DNA from: JAKVKY01 sp964293585
Lineage (GTDB): Bacteria > Bacillota > Negativicutes > Acidaminococcales > Acidaminococcaceae
NCBI GenBank assembly: GCA_964293585.1
Contig: CAXYYS010000005.1
Span: forward strand, 1 to 64,000
DNA: 64,000 nt
Reading direction: 5' to 3'
The first letter of the stretch is position 1. Each line of letters begins with the position of its first letter. The notes beneath the pieces were generated by a model. That model was not told where the DNA came from, made no database searches, and saw only the letters and a program-made list of their open reading frames with translations. Made by a program: the position numbers and the translations under genes. Positions 25,118 through 34,657 of the stretch are shown here, in pieces.

Positions 25118-26329
25118 ATGAAAAAGTTGGACGGCTGGGTTATTACCCCCGGTGGATTTGTAACTGCGGCAGTAAAAGCTGGGATTAAGGCCAGCGGCAA
25201 TCTGGATGTGACCATCATTAAAAGTACGGTGCCGGCAGCAACCGGTGCTGTTTTTACCACCAACAAGCTGTGTGCGGCGCCGGTACTTGTTTCCAGAGAA
25301 GTGGCGCAACGGGAAACGGCCAGTGCTATCGCTGTTAATGCCGGCTGTGCTAATGCTTCTACCGGTAAGCGGGGCCTGGAGGATGCCAGAGAGATGCAGC
25401 GTCTGACGGCAGCTGCCTTAGGGGTAAAACCGGAAGACATCTATGTTTGTTCCACCGGTGTCATCGGACAGTTCATGCCCATGGAAAAATTAGCCAGGGG
25501 CTTGCAGTCCGTGGCCCAGCAGCTGGAGAATACTCCTGCCGCCGGTGAAGCCTGCGCCAAGGCTATCCAGACTACGGATACTTATTTAAAACATGTGGCG
25601 TATGAGACGGAGATAGAGGGCAAGAAAGTTACCGTGGCCGGCATCGCCAAAGGCAGCGGTATGATCCATCCCAACATGGCTACCATGCTGACCTTTATTA
25701 CCACGGATGCAGCGGTGGACAGCGCCCTTTTAAAACCGCTGGTGAAAGAAATTGCCGACCAGAGCTTCAACATGGTGGTGGTGGACGGCGATACCAGTAC
25801 TAATGATTCCATGATTGTGCTGGCTAACGGGCTGGCAGGAAATACCAGGATTACTTCCCGGGAGCAGGCGGGCTTTAAAGAATTTTACGCAGCTTTCCTG
25901 GCTGTAGCCCAGGACCTGGCCAGGATGATCGCGGACGACGGTGAAGGTGCTACCAAGTTCCTGGAAGTGAACGTGGTGGGTGCGGCATCTTTTGCAGATG
26001 CGAAACTGGCCGCCATGACCATTGCCAAGTCACCGCTGGTAAAGACAGCCTTTTTTGGCAAGGATCCCAACTGGGGACGTATCGCCTGTGCCGCCGGTTA
26101 CAGCGGTGCTGCCCTGGACCCGGAGAAACTGAACCTGGACATCGGCAAGATCCGCCTGGTGGAAAACGGGCTCAATAAGAATGTGGATTTAAAACTGCTG
26201 GCGCCTACCATGGCGGAGCACGCCATCTCTATGACGGTGGATTTGGGAGTAGGCAGCAGCAAAGCCACGGTTTGGACCTGTGATTTTAGTTATGAATATG
26301 TTAAAATCAATGGAGAGTATCATACCTGA
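25118..26329 (+). CDS. argJ: Ornithine acetyltransferase / glutamate N-acetyltransferase ArgJ
   Basis: A 403-residue self-cleaving enzyme that recycles the acetyl group from N-acetylornithine to glutamate, closing the cyclic arginine pathway. The autocleavage site is the Ala-Thr bond in HPNMATML; the Thr becomes the N-terminal nucleophile of the beta chain. GAGGAGGT before ATG 25118 fixes the start. With no argA or argE in this operon, ArgJ presumably carries recycling and may also start the cycle if it is bifunctional. Confidence 0.96.
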   Translation: MKKLDGWVITPGGFVTAAVKAGIKASGNLDVTIIKSTVPAATGAVFTTNKLCAAPVLVSREVAQRETASAIAVNAGCANASTGKRGLEDAREMQRLTAAALGVKPEDIYVCSTGVIGQFMPMEKLARGLQSVAQQLENTPAAGEACAKAIQTTDTYLKHVAYETEIEGKKVTVAGIAKGSGMIHPNMATMLTFITTDAAVDSALLKPLVKEIADQSFNMVVVDGDTSTNDSMIVLANGLAGNTRITSREQAGFKEFYAAFLAVAQDLARMIADDGEGATKFLEVNVVGAASFADAKLAAMTIAKSPLVKTAFFGKDPNWGRIACAAGYSGAALDPEKLNLDIGKIRLVENGLNKNVDLKLLAPTMAEHAISMTVDLGVGSSKATVWTCDFSYEYVKINGEYHT

Positions 26330-26365
26330 GAAAATTAGTTAGCACAAATGCGAGGAGGAATGGGC

Positions 26366-27262
26366 ATGTTACGTAATGAGGACATTCAAGTTTTGGTGGA
26401 GGCTTTACCGTATCTGAGAGATTTTAAGGGCAAGACGGTAGTGGTTAAGTACGGCGGCAATGCCATGATTAACGAGGACATCAAAACTAAGGTCCTGCAG
26501 GATATTGTCTTTCTGCAATGCGCCGGTCTGCGTCCGGTAGTAGTACACGGCGGTGGTCCGGAAATTACTTCGATGTTGGCCAAGGCCGGGAAAAAATCCC
26601 GCTTTGTCAGCGGCTTAAGGGTTACCGATGCGGAGAGCGTAGGTATCGCCGAGATGGCCTTGGTAGGCAAGATTAACACGGACCTGGTAGCGCGCCTGAA
26701 CGTACAGGGCGGCTGTGCGGTAGGCCTGAACGGCAAAGATGCCAAGCTGATCGTGGCGAAAAAGCATTTAGCCGATGTCTATGAGAACGGTGAAGTCAAC
26801 CTGGTGGATATTGGTTACGTGGGCAACGTGGAAAAAGTAAACACGGGCCTGTTAACCGTGCTCCTGGATAATGGGTACATCCCGGTAATTGCACCTACGG
26901 GCGTAGGCGCTACCGGCGAGACGTACAATATTAATGCGGACAGCGTAGCCGGCGAGATTGCGGGCGCCCTGAAAGCAGAAAAGTTATTAATCCTGACGGA
27001 TGTGAAAGGTATTTACGCGGATTATAAAGACGAGAACAGCTTTATTTCCACCCTGTCCTTTGAGAAGGCGCAGGAACTGATTATCCGCGGCAGCATCGAC
27101 GGCGGCATGATTCCCAAGGTGAAAGCCTGCATCACCGCTCTGAGCGGCGGCGCGAAGAAAGCGCATATCATCGACGGTCGTGCTGAACACACCATCCTGT
27201 CCGAGATTTTCAGCGACGAAGGTATCGGTACCGAAGTTGTGAAAGAAGTAGCGGCTAAATAA
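26366..27262 (+). CDS. argB: Acetylglutamate kinase
   Basis: A 298-residue amino acid kinase that phosphorylates N-acetylglutamate, usually the committed step under the cyclic pathway. KYGGNAM and VVHGGGPEITSM are the phosphate-binding and substrate motifs. About 20 residues precede the kinase core and form a helix-like segment (NEDIQVLVEALPYLRDF), as in arginine-inhibited hexameric kinases such as that of Thermotoga, so feedback by arginine is likely. ATG 26366 is preferred for its spacing from GAGGAGG. Confidence 0.95.
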   Translation: MLRNEDIQVLVEALPYLRDFKGKTVVVKYGGNAMINEDIKTKVLQDIVFLQCAGLRPVVVHGGGPEITSMLAKAGKKSRFVSGLRVTDAESVGIAEMALVGKINTDLVARLNVQGGCAVGLNGKDAKLIVAKKHLADVYENGEVNLVDIGYVGNVEKVNTGLLTVLLDNGYIPVIAPTGVGATGETYNINADSVAGEIAGALKAEKLLILTDVKGIYADYKDENSFISTLSFEKAQELIIRGSIDGGMIPKVKACITALSGGAKKAHIIDGRAEHTILSEIFSDEGIGTEVVKEVAAK

Positions 27263-27285
27263 AGCGCGAATTGTGGAGGGGAACG

Positions 27286-28476
27286 ATGGATAGTAAAACG
27301 ATTATCGCGGAGACCGACAAATATTATTTGCCCGTGTTTTCCAGATATAAAGTAGCTTTTACCCATGGTAAGGGCTGTTATCTGTACGATGCTGAAGGCA
27401 AGCCCTATCTGGACTTTTTAGGCGGCATCGCCGTCAACGCTTTGGGTTATGCCCATCCGGTGCTGGTAAAGGCTTTGAGCGAGCAAGCGGCCAAGCTGAC
27501 CCACTGCTCCAATATCTTTTATACCGATATTCAGGCTAAAGCGGCCAGGCTGGTCAGCGAAGTAACCGGTTTTGACCGGATCTTCTTTGCTAACAGCGGT
27601 GCGGAAGCCAACGAAGGCGCCATGAAACTGGCACGTAAATTCGGTGTCAGCCAGGATCCCTGCAAGTACAAGATCATCAGTGCCGAGGAATCTTTCCACG
27701 GCCGGACTTTTGATACGCTGGCAGCTACCGGTCATGAACATTACCGGGTAGGCTATGGTCCGCTGCCGGCAGGTCATGAGTTTGTCAACTATGGCGATTT
27801 AAAAGAACTGGAAGAGACCATGGACGATGAAGTCTGCGCCGTGCTGCTGGAGCCTATCCAGGGTGAGGGCGGCGTCCATCCGGCTACCAAAGAATATCTG
27901 CAGGGCGTACGGGCTTTGTGTGATAAATACCATGCGCTCCTGATTTACGACGAAGTGCAGTGCGGTGTCTGCCGCAGCGGTAAATGGTTTGCCTATATGC
28001 TCTACGGCGTGAAACCGGATGTGATGACTTTTGCCAAGGGCATCGGCGGCGGTTTCCCCGTGGGCGGTTTCTGTGTGGATGAAAAATATGCCCATGTGTT
28101 TGCTCCTGGCGACCATGGCAGCACTTTTGGCGGTAACGCCATCGCCTGTGCCGCGGTCTTCGCTACGCTCAGTACCTTGAAAAGCGAGAATATGGCGGAC
28201 AAGGTAGTGACCAGGGGCAAATACTTTAAAGCACGGCTGCAGAAGCTGGCGGACAAGTATCCGGATAAGGTGAAGGAAGTACGCGGTGAAGGTTTGCTGC
28301 TAGGCCTGGATTTAAAGAAGAAAGGTAGCCCGATAGTGGCTGCCTGCCTGGAAAAAGGTTTAATCGTTAACTGCACTGCGGATACCGTAATCCGTTTAGT
28401 ACCGCCGCTGATCGTGACGGAAAAAGAAATTGATGAGGCTGTGGCTGTTTTGGATCAGGCCCTGGCCCACTTTTAA
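27286..28476 (+). CDS. argD: Acetylornithine aminotransferase
   Basis: A 396-residue class III PLP-dependent aminotransferase converting N-acetylglutamate semialdehyde to N-acetylornithine. The PLP lysine is in TFAKGIGGGFPVGG; the cofactor-binding acidic residue lies in YDEVQCGVCRSG. Length is normal. TGGAGGGG precedes ATG 27286. It sits between argB and argF with short gaps, which supports arginine rather than catabolic use. Confidence 0.95.
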   Translation: MDSKTIIAETDKYYLPVFSRYKVAFTHGKGCYLYDAEGKPYLDFLGGIAVNALGYAHPVLVKALSEQAAKLTHCSNIFYTDIQAKAARLVSEVTGFDRIFFANSGAEANEGAMKLARKFGVSQDPCKYKIISAEESFHGRTFDTLAATGHEHYRVGYGPLPAGHEFVNYGDLKELEETMDDEVCAVLLEPIQGEGGVHPATKEYLQGVRALCDKYHALLIYDEVQCGVCRSGKWFAYMLYGVKPDVMTFAKGIGGGFPVGGFCVDEKYAHVFAPGDHGSTFGGNAIACAAVFATLSTLKSENMADKVVTRGKYFKARLQKLADKYPDKVKEVRGEGLLLGLDLKKKGSPIVAACLEKGLIVNCTADTVIRLVPPLIVTEKEIDEAVAVLDQALAHF

Positions 28477-28491
28477 CAGGGGACTGAGAAT

Positions 28492-29433
28492 ATGGGTTTA
28501 AAAAATAAAGATTTAATTTCCGTTCACGACTTGAGCGTGGGCGAGGTGGCCACCATCCTGGATGTAGCGGCCAAGTTAAAGAGAAAGCAAAAAGCCGGGG
28601 AGCCTCATGAATATTGCAAGGGCAAGACCCTGGTCATGATTTTCAGCAAGGCTTCAACCAGGACCCGTGTTTCCTTTGAGACCGGGTTCCACCAATTAGG
28701 CGGTCATCCTATTTATTTAAGTGACCAGGCCAGCCAGATCGGCCGCGGCGAACCGGTGCGGGATACGGCCCGGGTGCTGAGCCGGATGGTGGACGGCATC
28801 ATGATCCGTACTTTTTCCCACGAATCCGTGCTGGAACTGGCCAAATATGCCAGCATCCCTGTGATCAACGGCCTTACCGATTTACTGCATCCCTGTCAGG
28901 CACTGACGGATCTGTTCACAATCCAGGAACACCAGAAAGTTTTGAAGGGACGCAAGCTGGTATTTGTCGGTGACGGTAATAATATGGCTCATTCTCTGAT
29001 GTTTGCCTGTGCCAAGGTAGGCATGCATATGGTTTGTGCCAGCCCCAAAGGTTATCAGCCCGACCCGCATATCGTGAAACAGGCCCAGGAAGATGCCAAG
29101 CTGACCGGAGCTTCCATCACGGTGGAAGAAGATTTACTGACGGCGGCTAAAGGTGCCGACATTCTTTACACGGATGTCTGGGCCAGCATGGGCCAGGAAG
29201 ATGAGAGAGCGGAACGCATTAAGGCGCTGGGCGGCTACCAGATTAACCAGAAACTCCTGGATGTGGCCCGCCCGGAATGTATCGTTCTCCACTGCCTGCC
29301 GGCACACCGGGGCGAAGAAATCACCGAAGACGTGATCGAGGGACCTCATTCCGTGGTCTTTGACCAGGCGGAAAACCGGCTGCATGTACAGAAAGCCATC
29401 ATGGCGCTGCTCATGAGCGATGAAAGACTATAA
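28492..29433 (+). CDS. argF: Ornithine carbamoyltransferase
   Basis: A 313-residue transcarbamoylase forming citrulline from ornithine and carbamoyl phosphate. STRTR binds the carbamoyl phosphate, HPCQALTD is the second phosphate motif, and HCLPAHRGEE carries the ornithine-binding residues. It starts 15 nt after argD. The following 135-nt gap, with its own -10 signal, suggests that argG-argH can be transcribed separately. Confidence 0.96.
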   Translation: MGLKNKDLISVHDLSVGEVATILDVAAKLKRKQKAGEPHEYCKGKTLVMIFSKASTRTRVSFETGFHQLGGHPIYLSDQASQIGRGEPVRDTARVLSRMVDGIMIRTFSHESVLELAKYASIPVINGLTDLLHPCQALTDLFTIQEHQKVLKGRKLVFVGDGNNMAHSLMFACAKVGMHMVCASPKGYQPDPHIVKQAQEDAKLTGASITVEEDLLTAAKGADILYTDVWASMGQEDERAERIKALGGYQINQKLLDVARPECIVLHCLPAHRGEEITEDVIEGPHSVVFDQAENRLHVQKAIMALLMSDERL

Positions 29434-29485
29434 CGATAAAAATACAAAAATAATGTATAAAACTATAGAAATTTTTTGAGATTAA

Positions 29486-29494
29486 TGGTACAAT
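29486..29494 (+). promoter_or_regulatory. Extended -10 promoter before argG
   Basis: TGGTACAAT is an extended -10 element (TGn plus TACAAT). No good -35 is seen. About 25 nt upstream, TGTATAAAACTATAG resembles a weak ARG box. A CCTGT/ACAGG hairpin lies in the leader near 29525-29542. Confidence 0.4.
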
Positions 29495-29568
29495 AGCAAA
29501 TAGCATTAATTTTGTGCTGACCTGACCTGTAAGAAGACAGGCAAGAATTTTAAGGAGGCTTTTTGTAA

Positions 29569-30891
29569 ATGGCAAAGGCAAAAACAGTGAAGAAGGTAGC
29601 AGTAAAGAAAGCTGCGCCTAAGAAAGCAGCAGCAAAGAAGACCAAGAAGGTAGCAGCAGCGAAGGTTTCTGCTCCTAAGAAAACCGTGAAGAAAGTTGTA
29701 CTGGCTTACAGCGGCGGTCTGGATACTTCTATCATTATTCCCTGGTTAAAAGAAAATTATAAAGGCTGCGAAGTCATCGCCGTATGCGCTGACCTGGGTC
29801 AGGGTGATGAACTGAAGCCCGTGCATGACAAAGCTTTGAAGAGCGGCGCCAGCAAGTGCTACATCCTGGATCTGAAAGAAGAGTTCATTGAAGATTATGT
29901 ATGGCCCTGCGTGAAAGCCGGTGCCGTTTATGAAAAGAAATATTTACTGGGCACTTCCTTTGCCCGTCCGCTCATCGCCAAGAAACTGGTAGAGATTGCG
30001 GAAAAGGAAAATGCGGATGCGATTGCCCACGGCGCTACCGGTAAAGGTAACGACCAGGTACGTTTTGAACTGTCCGTACATGCCCTGGCTCCCCAGATTA
30101 AGATTATTGCTCCCTGGCGTGAATGGACCATCAAGTCCCGCGACGAAGAAATCGATTATGCCAAGGCCCATAATATTCCGGTACCTGTTACCAAGAAGAA
30201 CGATTATTCCATGGACCGCAACATGTGGCATCTGAGCCACGAAGGCAGCGACCTGGAGAATCCCTGGAATGCTCCTAAGGATGCGCTCTTTATCGTGACC
30301 AAGACCCCGGAAACGGCTCCTGATAAGGCCGAGTACGTAACCCTGGACTTTAAGGAAGGCATACCCGTAGCCGTGAACGGCAAGAAACTGACTCCGGCGA
30401 AGATCGTGGAAACCTTGAATGCCATCGGTATCCGCAACGGCGTCGGCATCAGCGATATGGTAGAAAACCGTCTGGTAGGCATGAAGAGCCGTGGTGTGTA
30501 TGAGACCCCGGCAGGCTCCATCATTTACTACGCGCACAACGAACTGGAAAACCTGTGCCTGGACCGTGATACTTATCACTACAAGGAACTGGTGTCTGTA
30601 AAATATGCAGAGCTGGTCTATGACGGCAAATGGTTCTGCGGCCTGCGGGAAGCCCTGGATGCTTTCGTGGCTGAAACCCAGAAGACCGTGACCGGCACCG
30701 TGAAGGTTAAGCTGTACAAGGGCAATATCATCAGCGCCGGTGCTAAATCTAAATACTCTCTCTACAGCCAGGAATATGTAACCTTCGGTGAAGACGAAGT
30801 TTATAACCAGGCGGACGCTACCGGGTTCATTAACCTGTTTGGCCTGCCTCTGGCGGTAAGAGCGATGATGAAAAAGGGTAATTTAAAATAA
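29569..30891 (+). CDS. argG: Argininosuccinate synthase with basic N-terminal extension
   Basis: A 440-residue ATP-dependent synthase joining citrulline and aspartate. The P-loop AYSGGLDTS starts at about residue 45, whereas usual family members start only a few residues before it. The extra ~40 residues are nearly all Lys, Ala, Val and Thr, with repeats such as [12 protein letters not shown], much like bacterial histone H1-like tails. The extension is probably translated: AAGGAGG lies at a good distance before ATG 29569, while the only internal alternative (GTG 29686) has no ribosome site. The core looks intact. What the tail does is unknown. Confidence 0.95.
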   Translation: MAKAKTVKKVAVKKAAPKKAAAKKTKKVAAAKVSAPKKTVKKVVLAYSGGLDTSIIIPWLKENYKGCEVIAVCADLGQGDELKPVHDKALKSGASKCYILDLKEEFIEDYVWPCVKAGAVYEKKYLLGTSFARPLIAKKLVEIAEKENADAIAHGATGKGNDQVRFELSVHALAPQIKIIAPWREWTIKSRDEEIDYAKAHNIPVPVTKKNDYSMDRNMWHLSHEGSDLENPWNAPKDALFIVTKTPETAPDKAEYVTLDFKEGIPVAVNGKKLTPAKIVETLNAIGIRNGVGISDMVENRLVGMKSRGVYETPAGSIIYYAHNELENLCLDRDTYHYKELVSVKYAELVYDGKWFCGLREALDAFVAETQKTVTGTVKVKLYKGNIISAGAKSKYSLYSQEYVTFGEDEVYNQADATGFINLFGLPLAVRAMMKKGNLK

Positions 30892-32303
30892 TGGCCAAGC
30901 TTTGGGGTGGCAGATTCAGTAAAAATACCAATGAACTGGTGGACGCATTCAACGCGTCCATCAGTTTTGATAAGCGCCTGTATCACGAGGATATCAGGGG
31001 CAGTATGGCCCATGCCCGGATGCTGGCTCAGTGCGGCATTATTTCCAAAAAAGATGCCCAGGCGATCGTCAAGGGTTTGCAGGGCATCCTGAAGGATATC
31101 GAGGCCGGCAAGTTTGATTTTGCCACGGACCTGGAAGATATCCATATGAATATTGAAGCCAGACTTACCGAACGGATCGGCGCTGCCGGTGCCAGACTGC
31201 ATACGGCCCGGAGCCGTAACGACCAGGTGGCTTTGGATATGCACATGTATGTGAAACGGGAAGTAGTAGAAATTGCAGAGCTGTTGCTTAAATTTGAGCA
31301 GGCTTTGCTGACGGTGGCCGGGGCCCATACCAAGACCCTGATGCCGGGCTACACCCATTTGCAGCGGGCGCAGCCTATTACTTTCTGTCACCATCTGCTG
31401 GCATATTTTAATATGCTGCAGCGGGATTTCCGCAGACTGTTAAGCGCCTGGGATGGTGCAGATATGATGCCTTTAGGGGCCGGCGCTATTGCGGGTACGA
31501 CTTTCCCCATTGACAGGTTCCAGGTAGCCAAGGAATTAAATTTTACGGTGGTTTATCCTAACAGCATGGACGCGGTCAGCGACCGTGATTATATCCTGGA
31601 TTTTTTAAACTTTGCCGCCACCCTGATGATGCATCTCAGCCGCTTTAGCGAGGAGATGTGTCTCTGGAGCAGCACGGAGTTCGGGTTTATTGAACTGGAT
31701 GACGCTTTTGCCACCGGTTCGTCCATGATGCCGCAGAAAAAGAATCCGGATATCGCAGAACTGGTCCGGGGCAAGACCGGTCGTGTCTATGGTCATCTGC
31801 TGGCTATGCTCACTACCTTAAAAGGTCTGCCATTGACTTATAATAAGGATTTGCAGGAAGACAAGGAAGGTCTTTTCGATGCTATCGACACGGTGAAATT
31901 CAGTCTGGCCGTTTATGCGGACATGCTGACTACCATGACGGTGAACGTGGACCGGATGGCGGCCGCCGTGCATCAGGACTTTTCTAATGCCACTGACCTG
32001 GCTGATTACCTGGTGCGTAAAGGTCTGCCTTTCCGCCAGGCCCACGAGGTTGTAGGCAAGAGTGTGGCTTATGCCATCAAGAAACATAAATTCCTGGTGG
32101 ATATGACCCTGGCAGAATACAAAAAGTTCTCGCCGCTGTTTGACAAAGATTTATTAACAGCTTTGGATCCGGAGCATTGCGTGGCAGCCAGAATTTCTTA
32201 CGGCGGCCCTGCTTTTGCGGAGAATAAGAAGCAACTGGCCAGCGGGAAAAAGATTCTTGCGGCTCAGGCCAAATCTCTGGCGCAACTGCAAGAACAAATT
32301 TAG
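30891..32303 (+). CDS. argH: Argininosuccinate lyase
   Basis: A 470-residue fumarase/aspartase-superfamily enzyme that splits argininosuccinate into arginine and fumarate. The signature GSSMMPQKKNPD carries the catalytic loop, and HTARSRNDQ and THLQRAQP match the substrate site. The ATG shares one base with the argG stop, so the two are translationally coupled. A terminator closes the operon about 40 nt downstream. Confidence 0.96.
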   Translation: MAKLWGGRFSKNTNELVDAFNASISFDKRLYHEDIRGSMAHARMLAQCGIISKKDAQAIVKGLQGILKDIEAGKFDFATDLEDIHMNIEARLTERIGAAGARLHTARSRNDQVALDMHMYVKREVVEIAELLLKFEQALLTVAGAHTKTLMPGYTHLQRAQPITFCHHLLAYFNMLQRDFRRLLSAWDGADMMPLGAGAIAGTTFPIDRFQVAKELNFTVVYPNSMDAVSDRDYILDFLNFAATLMMHLSRFSEEMCLWSSTEFGFIELDDAFATGSSMMPQKKNPDIAELVRGKTGRVYGHLLAMLTTLKGLPLTYNKDLQEDKEGLFDAIDTVKFSLAVYADMLTTMTVNVDRMAAAVHQDFSNATDLADYLVRKGLPFRQAHEVVGKSVAYAIKKHKFLVDMTLAEYKKFSPLFDKDLLTALDPEHCVAARISYGGPAFAENKKQLASGKKILAAQAKSLAQLQEQI

Positions 32304-32340
32304 AGATTGCCGGAATAAATTTAAAATAGGACGGAAAAAT

Positions 32341-32382
32341 AGATCTCAGCTGCTGCGTAAAGCAGGGTTGAGGTCTTTTTTT
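32341..32382 (+). terminator. Intrinsic terminator of the arginine operon
   Basis: AGATCTCA at 32341-32348 pairs with TGAGGTCT at 32369-32376, with an inner CTGCT/AGCAG helix, followed by a long T run. Confidence 0.9.
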
Positions 32383-32398
32383 GTGAATTTAAGCAAGA

Positions 32399-32444
32399 TA
32401 CTGAGGCCTTCCTCAGTACGCTCATCTTGTTTTTGTGCTATGTT
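32399..32444 (+). promoter_or_regulatory. Palindrome-associated promoter 1 (YdjG/YdjH-like genes)
   Basis: The palindrome TACTGAGG-CCTT-CCTCAGTA occupies 32399-32418. Exactly 20 nt after it comes TATGTT (32439-32444), a -10-like hexamer. There is no consensus -35, and the right arm lies where the -35 should be, as in activator-dependent promoters. The same arrangement recurs at three other promoters up to 47 kb. Confidence 0.6.
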
Positions 32445-32509
32445 TAGGCTAGGAAAAGTAGGTGGCAGCTGAAGCCAGTACCGCTGCCCGCGAAAAGGAG
32501 TTGAGGCAA

Positions 32510-33724
32510 ATGGCAGATACTTCTGTAGCTTATAAGTGTCCGAACTGTGGTGCGCCGCTGAGTTTTTTGCCGGGGCACGACAAGGTAACCTGTGAATTCT
32601 GCGGCACTGAGTTCACGGTCAAGCAGATTGAAGAAATGTTTACCGATACCAAGGCGCCGGCGGCCAAGCAGACCACCGGCGGTACTAAGGCCCAGTGGGA
32701 TACCAGCACGGCCGGAACGGAATGGGACGAGGCCGAGAAGAATGGCCTGCAGACTTTTGTCTGCAATTCCTGCGGTGCCGAGATTGTGGCCGATGCTAAC
32801 ACCATGGCCACCGAGTGTTGCTATTGCGGTAATCCCACCATGCTGCCGCAGCGTTTTGACGGCATGTTGAAACCGGATTACATCATCCCCTTTAAGAAGA
32901 CCAAGGATGAGGCTGTGGCAGCCCTGAAAAAGTTTTATGAAGGCAAGAAACTGCTGCCAGCTGTTTTTACGGCCAATAACCGGGTCCAGGATATCCAGGC
33001 CCTGTATGTGCCTTTCTGGCTGTTTGATGCGCAGGTCCAGGCACAGGTCCAGTATGATGCTACTAAGAAAAGCTCGTACTCGGATGCTAATGATACGGTT
33101 ACGGAAACCAACCACTACGATGTGCTGCGGGAAGGCAACCTGGATTTTAGCCGCATCCCGGTGGACGGCAGTAAACGCATGGATGATTCCTATATGGATA
33201 GTATCGAGCCCTTTGATTATAACGAGCTGGTACAATTTTCACCGGCTTATCTGACCGGGTACCTGGCAGATAAGTATGACGTGGAAGCCAAGGAATGTGA
33301 AACCCGGGCTAACGTACGGGTGAATGCCAGTACCCTGGCTGCTTTTGCCAAGACCCTGCAGGGTTACGACAGCAGCACAGCAGTGAGCAGCATCATCAAT
33401 AAGGCCGGCGGTGAGGTAAAATACGTCCTGATGCCGGTGTGGATCCTGTCCACGAAGTTTGACGGCCAGGTGTACACCTTCATGATGAACGGACAAACCG
33501 GAAAATTTGTCGGCAGCCTGCCGGTGGATAAAGGCAAGGCCAGCCAGTATATGTGGATGGCCAACGGTGCCGCCCTGGTGGTCAGCGCTCTTGCCGTGAA
33601 GATTAACTGGATGCTGGGCGTGGGCCTGGCAGCTGCAGCACTGCTTGCCGGCGTGCTGTTCTGGGCCGGGATTATTGGCGGCGGCGATAAAGCTGAACCG
33701 GAAGTACCGGTTGATGTACAGTAA
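32510..33724 (+). CDS. Zinc-ribbon membrane protein, YdjG-like
   Basis: A 404-residue protein opening with two zinc ribbons: Cys 10, 13, 28 and 31 form the first (CPNCG...CEFCG), and CNSCG...CCYCG the second. A middle soluble region of about 250 residues is followed by hydrophobic segments near residues 345-392. It resembles TFIIB-type zinc-ribbon proteins such as Bacillus YdjG, which acts in a membrane complex with YdjH and YdjI in envelope stress. The next gene is YdjH-like, and a YdjI-like gene with the same promoter motif lies 12 kb away. AAAGGAG is 9 nt before ATG 32510. No pspA is nearby. Confidence 0.8.
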   Translation: MADTSVAYKCPNCGAPLSFLPGHDKVTCEFCGTEFTVKQIEEMFTDTKAPAAKQTTGGTKAQWDTSTAGTEWDEAEKNGLQTFVCNSCGAEIVADANTMATECCYCGNPTMLPQRFDGMLKPDYIIPFKKTKDEAVAALKKFYEGKKLLPAVFTANNRVQDIQALYVPFWLFDAQVQAQVQYDATKKSSYSDANDTVTETNHYDVLREGNLDFSRIPVDGSKRMDDSYMDSIEPFDYNELVQFSPAYLTGYLADKYDVEAKECETRANVRVNASTLAAFAKTLQGYDSSTAVSSIINKAGGEVKYVLMPVWILSTKFDGQVYTFMMNGQTGKFVGSLPVDKGKASQYMWMANGAALVVSALAVKINWMLGVGLAAAALLAGVLFWAGIIGGGDKAEPEVPVDVQ

Positions 33725-33737
33725 GGGAGGGCGCAAC

Positions 33738-34529
33738 ATGAGAAAGTTTTGGCAAAGTTTCCTCGTCACGGTCCTGACCTGCCTGGCACTTACCGGCACG
33801 GTTCTGGCAGCACCGGGCCTGGTGGATCAGGCGCAGGTGCTCAAGCCGGAGGAAGCTAAAAAGATTTCTGCCCAACTGGCAGAGGTTAATAAGAAATACG
33901 GCATCAATGCCGGGATCATCATTACGAAAAGTCTGAACGGCATGGAACCGGGCAAGTTTGCTAACAATTATCTGGATCAGGGCAAGTTTGCCGAGGCCAA
34001 GAATGGCGGTCTGGTACTGTTACTCAACATGCAGGGCCACGACTGGTACATCGCTACCGATAACAAGCTGCGTCAGGCCGTGACGGATAAATACGGCGTC
34101 GGCTATCTTGGCACGGATGTGATTAGCTATATGAAAAAAGGCAAAGTGGCGGAGGCGTGCAGCAGCTTCGTAGAAAATACCGGCACTTTCGTGGAACATT
34201 TCCAAAAAACGGGTAAGGCTTATGTGGAAGGCGACGGTCCGGATGACCATGCAGGCATCGGTTCCTATCTGATGGCGCTGTTAGGTTCCCTGGGTTTAGG
34301 TACCGGCGTGAAAAAATATCTGCAGAACCAGATGAGCAATGTGGCCACGGCAACGACGGCTTCGGCCTATGTGACGGATGCAGGGCTGGTGCTGACCAAT
34401 AATGTGGATAATTTTGCCTACCAGGATGTGGTCCGGGTTCCTAAGAGCAGCGGTAACAAGGATAAAGCCAGTGCCGTGACTACTTCCAGCTCTGATGACA
34501 GTCATGGCGGCGGTGGCGGCAAGTGGTAA
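33738..34529 (+). CDS. TPM-domain exported protein, YdjH/YgcG-like
   Basis: A 263-residue protein with a signal peptide (about 1-23, ending VLAAPG) and a TPM domain (about 25-150, starting LVDQAQVLKPEEAKK). A hydrophobic segment near residues 175-187 may anchor it, and the C terminus ends in a glycine-rich HGGGGGKW. TPM proteins often end in Gly-rich tails and associate with membrane stress systems; Bacillus YdjH is one example. The gene starts 13 nt after the zinc-ribbon gene behind GGGAGGGC, so the two form an operon. Confidence 0.82.
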   Translation: MRKFWQSFLVTVLTCLALTGTVLAAPGLVDQAQVLKPEEAKKISAQLAEVNKKYGINAGIIITKSLNGMEPGKFANNYLDQGKFAEAKNGGLVLLLNMQGHDWYIATDNKLRQAVTDKYGVGYLGTDVISYMKKGKVAEACSSFVENTGTFVEHFQKTGKAYVEGDGPDDHAGIGSYLMALLGSLGLGTGVKKYLQNQMSNVATATTASAYVTDAGLVLTNNVDNFAYQDVVRVPKSSGNKDKASAVTTSSSDDSHGGGGGKW

Positions 34530-34597
34530 TCCTCTCCTCCCGGATTTAGTTTGTGTATCAGCTCAATAATCAGAGGCTCCCATACTAACACACCTCT

Positions 34598-34657
34598 TTC
34601 TGACAGCGTCCTCTTTAAAAGTGGTAACGGAGAGGACGCTGCCCCTATTTGTCAGAA
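34598..34657. repeat. Large inverted repeat covering a promoter
   Basis: TTCTGACA (34598-34605) pairs with TGTCAGAA (34650-34657), and inside it GCGTCCTCT (34606-34614) with AGAGGACGC (34631-34639), leaving a 16-nt loop and a one-sided 10-nt bulge. No T run follows, so it is not a standard terminator. The right outer arm contains the -35 box of the next promoter. Confidence 0.6.
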
